From positions 1 to 5,617 of the forward strand of contig JAGXLE010000107.1 in the NCBI GenBank assembly GCA_018334855.1: a DNA stretch of 5,617 nucleotides, in the 5' to 3' direction. The position numbers and the translations under genes were made by a program. Source of the stretch: Desulfobacterales bacterium. GTDB taxonomy: Bacteria > Desulfobacterota > Desulfobacteria > Desulfobacterales > Desulfosalsimonadaceae. Shown here piece by piece: positions 1 through 5,554 of the stretch; within the stretch, counting starts at the first letter, position 1; each line of letters starts with the position of its first letter. Below the pieces are notes generated by a model. The model made no database searches. It was not told the origin of the DNA and saw nothing but the letters and a program-made list of their open reading frames with translations.

Positions 1-51
1 AAAAAGGAAGGTGGTTCTGCTGGTAAATCTTTCACGCTCTTCGTTTGGCAT
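1..51 (-). CDS. N-terminus of a probable sodium:neurotransmitter symporter (NSS) family transporter, cut by the window edge
   Basis: Only the first 17 codons lie in the window; they read MPNEERERFTSRTTFLF. The start is well supported: the ATG at 51 follows a near-perfect Shine-Dalgarno site (57-64) and a good promoter (174-202). Bacterial NSS carriers (LeuT/TnaT type) usually open with a charged stretch followed by an R-x-x-F/W-x-S-R-x-x-F pattern, just before the first helix with its GLGNxWRFP motif; this fragment fits that pattern. If correct, the product would be a Na+-coupled amino acid importer in the cytoplasmic membrane. The neighbouring azlCD exporter fits an amino acid transport theme, but the gene has its own promoter. 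A gene start here is fairly sure; the family call rests on 17 residues and is tentative. Confidence 0.5.
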   Translation of the reverse strand, partial: MPNEERERFTSRTTFLF

Positions 52-56
52 TATTT

Positions 57-64
57 ACCTCCTT
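57..64 (-). promoter_or_regulatory. Strong Shine-Dalgarno site of the left-edge gene
   Basis: On the minus strand AAGGAGGT is followed by the 5-nt spacer AAATA and then ATG. This is almost full complementarity to the 16S rRNA 3' end and fixes the start of the truncated gene at 51. Confidence 0.75.
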
Positions 65-105
65 ACTGAAAATGGTTCATTAAAAAAAGGCCCAAGCGAT
101 TAAGA

Positions 106-128
106 TTAGAAGCAAAGAAGCTTACTAA
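106..128 (-). other. Imperfect hairpin in the leader of the left-edge gene
   Basis: Read on the minus strand, TTAG-T-AAGC, a 6-nt loop TTCTTT, then GCTT-CTAA form an 8-bp stem with one bulged T. It lies in the roughly 115-nt leader between the predicted promoter and the start codon. A T7 run follows later (82-88 on the plus strand) but does not directly abut this stem, so it is not a standard terminator. It may be a leader structure or chance in AT-rich DNA. Confidence 0.25.
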
Positions 129-173
129 CAACAGTGATGTTATGTTCAGGTCAGAGAAATTTGTTTTTCGCTT

Positions 174-202
174 TTAGTAACAGTTATAACGTGCCGCGTC
201 AA
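174..202 (-). promoter_or_regulatory. Sigma-70/SigA-type promoter for the left-edge transporter gene
   Basis: On the minus strand TTGACG (202-197) and TACTAA (179-174) are separated by exactly 17 nt, each one or two bases from consensus. Transcription would begin near 167, giving a leader of about 115 nt. It lies downstream of the azlD terminator, so the left-edge gene appears to be transcribed independently of azlCD. Confidence 0.6.
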
Positions 203-240
203 GAATATTAAACTATTAAGCACCCGATTTTTCGACAGGT

Positions 241-265
241 TAAAAATTTCCGGCCGCTGACGGCC
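241..265 (-). terminator. Likely intrinsic terminator after azlD
   Basis: Nine nucleotides after the azlD stop codon, the minus strand has GGCCG-TCAG-CGGCC, a perfect 5-bp all-GC stem with a 4-nt loop, followed by GGAAATTTTTA. The stem is short and the U-run is only five bases and begins 5 nt after the stem, so strength is uncertain. Its place between azlD and the next promoter fits an operon end. Confidence 0.5.
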
Positions 266-273
266 TCCATCTG

Positions 274-597
274 TCAGATCAGGTAGCGAAGGAGGGCAAC
301 CACAGCCATTCCGGTAAGTATGGCCCAGACAAAGCTTCTGCCCCGAATTGCTACAAGCAGGGTGGGAAGGGCGGCCCAGAGGAAATAATTCTGGGCGGAT
401 ATATGCAGTTCTCCCTGCGGTGCAAATAAAACCGGGGTGAGCAGGGCGGCCAGAACGGCTGCCGGGATCAGCCTGAGCCATCTGGCAAGCACCGCGGGCA
501 AAGGCCTGGAAGACAGGGCCAGTACGGGTAAAACTCGCGGTCCGTAGGTGACTGCCATCATACCTATTATTATTAGAAATATTTCTTTTTGATCCAT
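274..597 (-). CDS. azlD: AzlD, small subunit of the branched-chain amino acid exporter AzlCD
   Basis: A 107-residue membrane protein of the AzlD family (normally about 100-110 aa), so full length. It has about four hydrophobic segments (roughly residues 5-22, 38-60, 70-86 and 88-106). Family hallmarks are seen near the N-terminus (MMAVTYGPRVLP, residues 13-24) and in the second segment (IPAAVLAALLTP, residues 44-55). AzlC/AzlD pairs (LIV-E family; YgaZ/YgaH in E. coli) export branched-chain amino acids and relatives such as 4-azaleucine or methionine. The ATG lies inside the azlC 3' end (25-nt overlap) with only a weak ribosome site, which suggests translational coupling to azlC. The exact substrate is not readable from sequence. 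Confidence 0.9.
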   Translation of the reverse strand: MDQKEIFLIIIGMMAVTYGPRVLPVLALSSRPLPAVLARWLRLIPAAVLAALLTPVLFAPQGELHISAQNYFLWAALPTLLVAIRGRSFVWAILTGMAVVALLRYLI

Positions 598-1298
598 GTC
601 TCAACTGCCAGTCCTAAGGTTGCGGCAATCACGGTGGCGATTATTACACTGCTTTGGCCCAGCCCGAGCAGGATCAGGGCCAGGGAACACACACCTGCTG
701 CAACAGCGGTAAACAGAAATAGCAGGCTTTTTACCTGCCATACCAAAAGTACGATAAACATGGCGGGCAGTGCAAAGTCGAGGCCTATGGGCCGCATGTC
801 GGAAATAAGGCTTCCGGCAAACAGTCCCATACAGGTCCCTGCCAGCCAGGCGCTCTGGGCAGTGACATTAATCGCCAGTGTCTCTTTTTTTAAAGGCCTG
901 CCCCCGGTAAAACGGCTGGAATGCAGGGCAAAGGTTTCATCAGTGAGCTGGAAGGAGAAAAAGGCCTGCTCAATCCGGCTCCAGGATCTAAGAAAGGGGG
1001 CAAGCGATGCCGACATTAAAAGATGTCGCAAATTGACCATAAATGTGGTCAGGATCACCGTGGCCGGGCCGGCTCCCGAGGCAAGCAGGCCGACTGCAAT
1101 AAGCTGGGCAGAGCCTGCAAAAACCAGCAAAGACATCATAGCAGTGTTAAATCCTGAAAGCCCGCTTTTTTGAGCCAGCACTCCATATGCAAACCCGATA
1201 GGAAGATAACCCAGGATAACCGGAAGGCTCTGTTGCAGGGCAGATAAAAGCCAGCCCGGCAGGACAGTATTTGTGGACAGGTCTTTATGAAACTTCAT
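573..1298 (-). CDS. azlC: AzlC, large subunit of the branched-chain amino acid exporter AzlCD
   Basis: A 241-residue polytopic membrane protein, matching the usual AzlC length (about 230-245 aa). Family signatures appear in order: PVILGYLPIGFAYGVLA (residues 26-42), FAGSAQLIAVGLL (60-72), VNLRHLLMSASLAPFLR (88-104), LTDETFAL (118-125) and GLDFALPAMFIVLLV (172-186). With AzlD it forms an inner-membrane exporter of branched-chain amino acids. I chose the ATG at 1298: an upstream in-frame TTG at 1382 would add 28 charged, unconserved residues and lies within about 7 nt of the predicted transcription start. The ATG's Shine-Dalgarno site is weak, so start confidence is moderate. It is first in a two-gene operon with azlD and divergent from the carrier gene at 1490. 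No adjacent azlB-like Lrp regulator is present here. Confidence 0.9.
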   Translation of the reverse strand: MKFHKDLSTNTVLPGWLLSALQQSLPVILGYLPIGFAYGVLAQKSGLSGFNTAMMSLLVFAGSAQLIAVGLLASGAGPATVILTTFMVNLRHLLMSASLAPFLRSWSRIEQAFFSFQLTDETFALHSSRFTGGRPLKKETLAINVTAQSAWLAGTCMGLFAGSLISDMRPIGLDFALPAMFIVLLVWQVKSLLFLFTAVAAGVCSLALILLGLGQSSVIIATVIAATLGLAVETWIKKKYF

Positions 1299-1322
1299 AT
1301 TCGTTTTTTTGTTGCCTGTTAT

Positions 1323-1360
1323 GCCTTTCAGGCCTACATTTAATGTGCTATGAATATAGC
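1323..1360 (-). other. Two small hairpins in the azlC leader
   Basis: In the roughly 90-nt azlC leader (minus strand) there is GCTAT-ATTC-ATAGC (1360-1347, perfect 5-bp stem) and then GCCT-GAA-AGGC (1333-1323, 4-bp stem, 3-nt loop). I recognise no T-box or riboswitch class: the T-box sequence is absent and the leader is too short. They could affect mRNA stability or translation, or be chance. Confidence 0.25.
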
Positions 1361-1395
1361 TTTTTACGCTGATAGATATCAATTCAAAGCTTTAG

Positions 1396-1424
1396 AAAAT
1401 AGATACAGGTTGCGGAAAAGTCAA
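1396..1424 (-). promoter_or_regulatory. Sigma-70/SigA-type promoter for azlCD
   Basis: On the minus strand TTGACT (1424-1419) and TATTTT (1401-1396) are separated by 17 nt. Transcription would start near 1389, leaving a leader of about 90 nt before the ATG at 1298. This placement supports the shorter azlC protein. Confidence 0.6.
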
Positions 1425-1447
1425 TTCTAATCGTTTCGTAGCCGCAA
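1410..1447. repeat. Inverted repeat TTGCGG/CCGCAA in the azlC-carrier divergent region
   Basis: TTGCGG (1410-1415) and CCGCAA (1442-1447) are perfect 6-bp inverted arms with centres 32 bp apart, about three helical turns. They bracket the azlC -35 box. This could be an operator for a dimer or looping regulator shared by the divergent genes. Six-base arms can arise by chance. Confidence 0.25.
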
Positions 1448-1477
1448 AAGATTATAAGACTGTCTGCATACAATATT

Positions 1478-1483
1478 AAGGAT
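1478..1483 (+). promoter_or_regulatory. Ribosome binding site of the BASS/ACR3-like carrier
   Basis: AAGGAT lies 6 nt before the ATG at 1490 and supports that start. An AT-rich block upstream (TTATAA at 1452-1457, TACAAT at 1469-1474) could hold the -10 element, but I found no matching -35 at the right distance. Confidence 0.55.
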
Positions 1484-1489
1484 CTGTAA

Positions 1490-2512
1490 ATGCTGTCCAT
1501 CCTGGCGTTTGTACGCAAAAACCTTCACTGGATGATGATCGTTGTAATTGTTCTGGGGCTGGCGAATCTAAGGATATTCGGCGGCTGGGAACTTCCCAGG
1601 TATCTTCTGGTCGGGATCGTGATTTTTCTTGTTATTTTTCCGGTGATGATAAATACCCGCTTTGACGAACTTTTTTTCCATCTCAAAGAGCCCCGGCCGA
1701 TTTTCTGCTCCTTGTTTCTCAATTTCATCATTTCACCGTTGATCGCCTGGATAGGGGTGACAATTTTTTTACAGGGGCGTCCGGATATTGCCTCTGCAAT
1801 GTTTCTTATTTCGCTTGTGCCTACCAGCGCCATGAGCGCGGCCTGGACCGCCTTTTCCGGAGCGAGAATGGCCACAGCTCTGTATCTGATTCCTGCAAAC
1901 CTTCTCTTTGCGGCCTTTATCGGCCTGCCCTTTATTTTCCCGCTGCTCGTGGGAGACGACGTAGCAGTAAACAAGCTTGCCATTGTCAAGAACATCCTGC
2001 TGGTCTTTTTAATACCCCTGATACTGGGTGATGTGACCCGCAGAGTCATTGTCCGGTTAAAGGGCATGGATACCTATCAGAAACGTATCAAGCCGGAACT
2101 GGGTGGCATTTCCGGTCTCGGGGTGCTGTTGCTTATTTTTCTGGTAATGTCTCTTAAGCGAAACGCCGTACTGTTAAATAACCTGGACATGATCTGGGTA
2201 ATTGTTATTCCGGTAGTTTTGTACTATCTGCTGATGTATGTATTCGGTATTTCCTGGAGCCTTTTTCTGGTGCGCAGGGGTGTGCTGCCGGGAGAAAAAG
2301 CTGTGGTGGTAGTATATACGTCTGTGGCCAGGCATATAAATATCTGCCTTGCCCTGGTGTTAAGCACCTTTCCCATGGAATCGGCTTCATTGATGATTCT
2401 GCTGCTGGTTTTGTGTTATATAGTCCAGGTGCCCACCATTGCATTTTATGCCCAGCACCACGGGCAAAAACTGGCCGCCATGCCGCCGGGGCGGTCCTCG
2501 GGAACGGATTGA
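1490..2512 (+). CDS. Bile acid:Na+ symporter / ACR3-like superfamily membrane transporter, substrate unknown
   Basis: A 340-residue protein with about ten hydrophobic helices, the length and topology of the BASS/ACR3 superfamily. ACR3-like marks are FPVMINTRFDEL (residues 50-61), where ACR3 has its 'YPMMxKVxYEEL' segment, then LNFIISPLIAW (77-87), PLILGDVTRRV (176-186), and the TM9 stretch YTSVARHINICLAL (276-289), the counterpart of the conserved 'FTAxSNNFELAIA' region. ACR3 proteins efflux arsenite using a conserved Cys in 'APC[TI]AM'; here the segment is LVPTSAMSAAW (109-119) with Thr112 in that place, so arsenite export is doubtful. It is probably an ion-coupled carrier of an organic anion or unknown solute. 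No arsR, arsC or arsM neighbour is seen. It is divergent from azlC and convergent with the TetR relic (16-nt gap). Confidence 0.8.
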   Translation: MLSILAFVRKNLHWMMIVVIVLGLANLRIFGGWELPRYLLVGIVIFLVIFPVMINTRFDELFFHLKEPRPIFCSLFLNFIISPLIAWIGVTIFLQGRPDIASAMFLISLVPTSAMSAAWTAFSGARMATALYLIPANLLFAAFIGLPFIFPLLVGDDVAVNKLAIVKNILLVFLIPLILGDVTRRVIVRLKGMDTYQKRIKPELGGISGLGVLLLIFLVMSLKRNAVLLNNLDMIWVIVIPVVLYYLLMYVFGISWSLFLVRRGVLPGEKAVVVVYTSVARHINICLALVLSTFPMESASLMILLLVLCYIVQVPTIAFYAQHHGQKLAAMPPGRSSGTD

Positions 2513-2528
2513 GTAAGGTCAGATCTAT

Positions 2529-3016
2529 TCACTGCTTATTTCCGGAAACAAAATCCGCAATCAAATCGATATAAATGCTGTAAAGCTCATCAGGGCTGGA
2601 TTCATATATGTCCTGCAGTATGTTTATTCTGCTTATCAGTCCTTCAAGCAACCCAAAAGCAGTTCCCCAAAGTATAAACATTAATTTTTCTGCCCGAATG
2701 TCTGAACGCATGCTTCCATCATCAATACCTTCCCTTAATACACCGAGCAATAATTCGGAAATTCTGTCGTTTATCCGCTGGCACTTTCTGGAAAAAAACC
2801 GGCATCAGTATCAATTTCTTTATGAAAGTAGTATTTTTTGGTTTCAAATATTCGGTTGAATTCCAGAAAAACCGGATCCTGCATGAAGAAATCAAAATAT
2901 GAGCGCGCAAGTGATCTGAGCTTTGAAATACCTATGCCGTCTATTTCCAGCGCTTGATCAAGTGTGAAGATTTGTCTAAAGAAAATGGAAACTATGCTGG
3001 AAACATAAACGGGGCG
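2529..3016 (-). pseudogene. TetR-family regulator relic: DNA-binding domain lost and frameshifted
   Basis: On the minus strand two open segments together give about 162 residues of a typical TetR C-terminal ligand-binding domain. The first runs from 3016 to the T7 run at 2798-2792 and includes KLRSLARSYFDFFMQDPVF and FNRIFETKKYYF. The second continues one base out of frame with CQRINDRISELLLGVLREG, ILWGTAFGLLEGLI and ends SGNKQ at 2529. Adding one T to the T7 run joins them seamlessly. Upstream of 3016 the frame meets a TAA (3019-3017), and none of the three frames encodes the expected helix-turn-helix of about 45-50 residues or its YxYFxxK ending. No ATG, GTG or TTG lies in frame before Met45 of the relic. 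Such regulators often sit next to acyl-CoA ligase operons, so this was probably the repressor of the genes at 3157-5554. Loss of function is inferred; the frameshift alone could be a sequencing error, but the missing HTH could not. Confidence 0.8.
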
Positions 3017-3022
3017 TTAAAG

Positions 3023-3043
3023 ACAATTTTGCAAAAAAATTGT
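3023..3043. repeat. Perfect 8-bp inverted repeat abutting the ligase promoter -35 box
   Basis: ACAATTTT (3023-3030), a 5-nt centre GCAAA, then AAAATTGT (3036-3043). The right arm ends at the base before the TTGACA box. The 21-bp size, symmetry and position fit an operator for a dimeric regulator. As RNA it would be an AT-only weak hairpin, so a terminator role is less likely. Confidence 0.4.
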
Positions 3044-3072
3044 TTGACAGATTTATACAGTTATTCTAATTT
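3044..3072 (+). promoter_or_regulatory. Promoter of the acyl-CoA ligase/crotonase operon
   Basis: A perfect TTGACA box (3044-3049) lies about 110 nt before the ligase start. The -10 is less clear: TAATTT (3067-3072) has the ideal 17-nt spacer, while TCTAAT (3065-3070) matches consensus better but with a short 15-nt spacer. Transcription would start near 3079, just before the tandem repeats. Confidence 0.55.
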
Positions 3073-3082
3073 TTGGCCGATT

Positions 3083-3122
3083 GTTTAAATTTTTATTCGA
3101 GCGTTTAAATTTTTATTCAAGT
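3083..3122. repeat. Two tandem 20-bp repeats in the ligase leader
   Basis: Unit 1 (3083-3102) is GTTTAAATTTTTATTCGAGC and unit 2 (3103-3122) matches it at 18 of 20 positions. The core TTATTC also occurs at 3061 and 3123, so it starts at 3061, 3093, 3113 and 3123, with steps of 32, 20 and 10 bp that keep it on about the same helical face. It sits between the predicted transcription start and the ribosome binding site (GGAGGA, 3148-3153). Confidence 0.6.
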
Positions 3123-3156
3123 TTATTCTTTTGGTTTTATTTAAAGTGGAGGAATA

Positions 3157-4743
3157 ATGAAAAAAAATAATTTCTTGTGGGAATATGTGCAGTACTGGGC
3201 AGAGACGGAACCGGAATTTCCTGCTCTTCATTACGAAAACAGCACTACTTCTTATGGCGAGCTGGACAGGCTCACGGAAATCATGGCGCAAAACCTGTAT
3301 CAGGCCGGAATAGGAAAAGGCGATACGATTCTTACCATTCTGCCTTGTTCAAGTGAGTATATAATGATGCTTTTGGCAGCGGATAAGCTTGGCGCCATAA
3401 TTGTTCCAATGGATGTTAAATACCGTTCGGACGAGCTGAAACGATTTATTGGCCACGTTAACCCCGCTGCAGTGGTAGCTACTCCTGCCGGGGACGGCTT
3501 TGATATGGCGGCTGAATTAAAAAATTTGCAGGGTGAAATTAAAAATTTTGATAAAATTCAATGGATTCTTACAGGTTCAGTTGGTTTCGGCATGTCATTT
3601 CAAAGCCTGACCGAGGCCCCGGCAAAACAGCCAGGAGATGAAGCCTTACAGCAGATTAAGCGTTCTCAGACTTTAGAAGATGGCATGCTCATTGTCTTTA
3701 CAGGCGGAACGACCGGTGTGCCGAAGGCAGCTTTATTGTCAAAGCAGAATGTAGCTGCCATGGCTGCAACAGAGGCAGAATTGATCCAAAAATATCTGCC
3801 TGGCAGGATCAAAACCATTGCCGCTTTACCACCCAGCCATGTTGGCGGGACTGTTGAAATGATTGGCATGGCGCTTGTCGGGGGGTATGAAATTTTCGTT
3901 CATGATACCTGGAGCCCCCGGCAGGTGCTTGAAACTACGGAGAAAGAAAAGATTCCCCTGATGGGCGGGGTTCCCACCATGTATTCAATAATGCTTCTGT
4001 TGCCGGATCTTGAAAATTATGACCTTTCGTCATTGGCATTGGCGATTTTATCCGGTGAGAAAGTCGATACCCAGCTGATAGACCAGATTCGCGAAAAAAT
4101 GTGCAGGGATATAATCATCGGCTATGGCAGCACGGAAGCCGGTGCAGAGGTCACCTTTACAGAGCCGGACACTGAAAAGGGTTTACTGGCTGAAGGGTAC
4201 GTCGGAAAGCCCTTGGCAGATGTTGAAATCAGGATAGCAGACACGGAAGGCAACCCTTTACCCGCAGGGGAAAAAGGTGAGGTTCAGGTAAAAAGTCCGT
4301 ATACAATAAAAAGTTACTACAAGATGCCAGAGGAGGATGAAGCCGGCTTTACCGAAGACGGCTTCTGCAAAACCGGTGATTTAGGGGTGCTTGATGAAGA
4401 CGGCGGCTTATATATAATTGGCCGTTTAAAGCATATTATCCGCGTAGGCAGCTATACAGTTACGCCCTCGGAGGTTGAGGAAGTGATTTACCAATCCGGC
4501 ACTGTGGCCATGGCTGCTGCCATTGGTGTGCCTGATCCGGTATATGGTGAAGTGGTCTGGGCAGTAGTCTCTCCGTTGGAGGGAAAGCAGGTCACTGAGG
4601 AAGATATTATTCAATATTGCCAGAATCACCTGGCCAGGTTCAAGGCTCCGAAACGGGTTCTCGTAAAACAGGATTTGCCTGTTACCCGGATCGGAAAGGT
4701 TGATCGGGCCAGGGTTCAGAAGGAAGTTGTTGAGCAATTATAA
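3157..4743 (+). CDS. AMP-forming acyl-CoA ligase (class I adenylate-forming enzyme), acid substrate unknown
   Basis: A 528-residue cytosolic enzyme of the ANL superfamily, full length for acyl/aryl-CoA ligases. It would activate a carboxylate with ATP to an acyl-adenylate and transfer it to CoA. Motifs in order: the phosphate-binding loop FTGGTTGVPK (residues 181-190), YGSTEAG (323-329, adenine/Mg region), KTGDLG (405-410, ribose-binding Asp408), hinge GRLKHIIRVGSYTVTPSEVE (422-441) and the C-terminal catalytic Lys514 in TRIGKVDR. The hinge segment VGSYTVTP replaces the common 'GGENIYP' of fatty-acid ligases and is closer in shape to the 'VSGIWVSP' of benzoate-CoA ligases, but that is too little to call an aromatic substrate. 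The ATG follows GGAGGA with a short 3-4 nt spacer. It is first in an operon with the crotonase 46 nt downstream, and its own control region holds repeats. Confidence 0.9.
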   Translation: MKKNNFLWEYVQYWAETEPEFPALHYENSTTSYGELDRLTEIMAQNLYQAGIGKGDTILTILPCSSEYIMMLLAADKLGAIIVPMDVKYRSDELKRFIGHVNPAAVVATPAGDGFDMAAELKNLQGEIKNFDKIQWILTGSVGFGMSFQSLTEAPAKQPGDEALQQIKRSQTLEDGMLIVFTGGTTGVPKAALLSKQNVAAMAATEAELIQKYLPGRIKTIAALPPSHVGGTVEMIGMALVGGYEIFVHDTWSPRQVLETTEKEKIPLMGGVPTMYSIMLLLPDLENYDLSSLALAILSGEKVDTQLIDQIREKMCRDIIIGYGSTEAGAEVTFTEPDTEKGLLAEGYVGKPLADVEIRIADTEGNPLPAGEKGEVQVKSPYTIKSYYKMPEEDEAGFTEDGFCKTGDLGVLDEDGGLYIIGRLKHIIRVGSYTVTPSEVEEVIYQSGTVAMAAAIGVPDPVYGEVVWAVVSPLEGKQVTEEDIIQYCQNHLARFKAPKRVLVKQDLPVTRIGKVDRARVQKEVVEQL

Positions 4744-4789
4744 AAATATAAAATCAATAATAAAAACCAGACATAGAAAGGATATAGCA

Positions 4790-5554
4790 ATGACAAACAA
4801 GGTGACTTATGAAAGCCGGGATTCAATCGGCACCATTACACTGAATAATCCTGAAAAATCAAATCCTCTATCTTTGGCGGTACTGCGTCAGCTGATCGAT
4901 TATTTCAGAAAAAGTGCTTCAAATGGAGATCTGTGCGTAATCTACAGGGCTGAAGGGAAAAATTTCACTTTTGGCGCAGATCTGAAAGAAGCTTATGAAA
5001 TGCTTACTGATCCGGACCAAAAGGCAAAAGCTGCCGAAAATGTTTGGGCATATCAGGAGTTGACGACAGCGATGCTCGAACATCCTGGCCCTATTATCGT
5101 CGGCTATCACGGATGGATCGTCGGTGGTGGTTTTGAGCACACTCTTGGTTGCGACCTACGCATAGCAGCCGATAATACCAAAATCATGCTCCCGGAACTT
5201 GAAGTGGGGATTTTCTTTTCCAATGCCTCAACCAAAATTTTGCCCCGCATTATAGGTGAAGGAAGAGCAAAGGAATTGATGCTGCTCGGAGATGTTGTCA
5301 AAGCAGACAGGGCCCTGGAAATCGGCCTGGTCAATCGGGTTTGCGCACCTGAAGAATTGGATTCCCTGCTTGGTGAATATGCACAAAAGCTTGCGGGCAA
5401 AGCCCCGCTGGCCCTTAAAACTGCTAAGCGCCAGATAAATGAATCTCAGGAATTTTCCATTGATCATGCCCTTTACAAGGAAGGAAGGGCAATGATTGAT
5501 ACCGGCCAGTCAGATGAGGCCAAAAAACGCATTGGGGCGTTTTTTAAGAAATGA
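4790..5554 (+). CDS. Crotonase-family enoyl-CoA hydratase/isomerase with a non-canonical active-site loop
   Basis: A 254-residue crotonase-fold protein, the normal length for single-domain enoyl-CoA hydratases. The oxyanion-hole segments are present: NFTFGADLKEA (residues 58-68) and WIVGGGFEHTLGCDL (109-123). Both catalytic glutamates of hydratases appear kept: Glu116 in GGGFE and Glu136 in LPELEVG. After the second one the usual 'G..PG.GGT' loop is replaced by GIFFSNASTKILPR (140-153). It probably adds water to, isomerises or hydrolyses the CoA ester made via the upstream ligase. GGGFE and LPE also occur in carnitinyl-CoA dehydratase CaiD, but other features do not support a carnitine role. 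The ATG at 4790 follows AAAGGA with a 7-nt spacer; an in-frame ATG at 4700 would overlap the ligase and add 30 unconserved residues. It is in an operon with the ligase. Confidence 0.88.
   Translation: MTNKVTYESRDSIGTITLNNPEKSNPLSLAVLRQLIDYFRKSASNGDLCVIYRAEGKNFTFGADLKEAYEMLTDPDQKAKAAENVWAYQELTTAMLEHPGPIIVGYHGWIVGGGFEHTLGCDLRIAADNTKIMLPELEVGIFFSNASTKILPRIIGEGRAKELMLLGDVVKADRALEIGLVNRVCAPEELDSLLGEYAQKLAGKAPLALKTAKRQINESQEFSIDHALYKEGRAMIDTGQSDEAKKRIGAFFKK

Noticed and set aside
589..1173. Long plus-strand open frame of 194 codons opposite azlC
   Set aside because: It is antisense to a clear azlC gene, has no ribosome site, and its composition looks like the complement of a membrane protein gene.
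1299..1382. TTG at 1382 as the azlC start, giving 269 residues
   Set aside because: It would start almost at the predicted transcription start, adds 28 unconserved residues, and makes the protein longer than the family norm.
1299..1389. T-box or other riboswitch in the azlC leader
   Set aside because: No T-box sequence, specifier loop or known aptamer core is visible and the leader is only about 90 nt.
1525..2067. Minus-strand open frame of 180 codons inside the carrier gene
   Set aside because: It is antisense to the membrane carrier, very rich in Arg, Lys, Ile and Thr as expected for a shadow, and has no ribosome site.
2608..2859. Plus-strand open frame of 83 codons across the TetR relic
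   Set aside because: It is the antisense shadow of the TetR ligand-binding domain and resembles no protein family.
3083..3122. CRISPR-like or iteron array
   Set aside because: There are only two directly adjoining 20-bp units with no spacers and no cas or replication genes; an operator or a slippage duplication is simpler.
4700..4789. Upstream ATG at 4700 for the crotonase
   Set aside because: It overlaps the ligase by 44 nt and adds 30 basic, unconserved residues; the ATG at 4790 has a proper Shine-Dalgarno site and a typical crotonase N-terminus.
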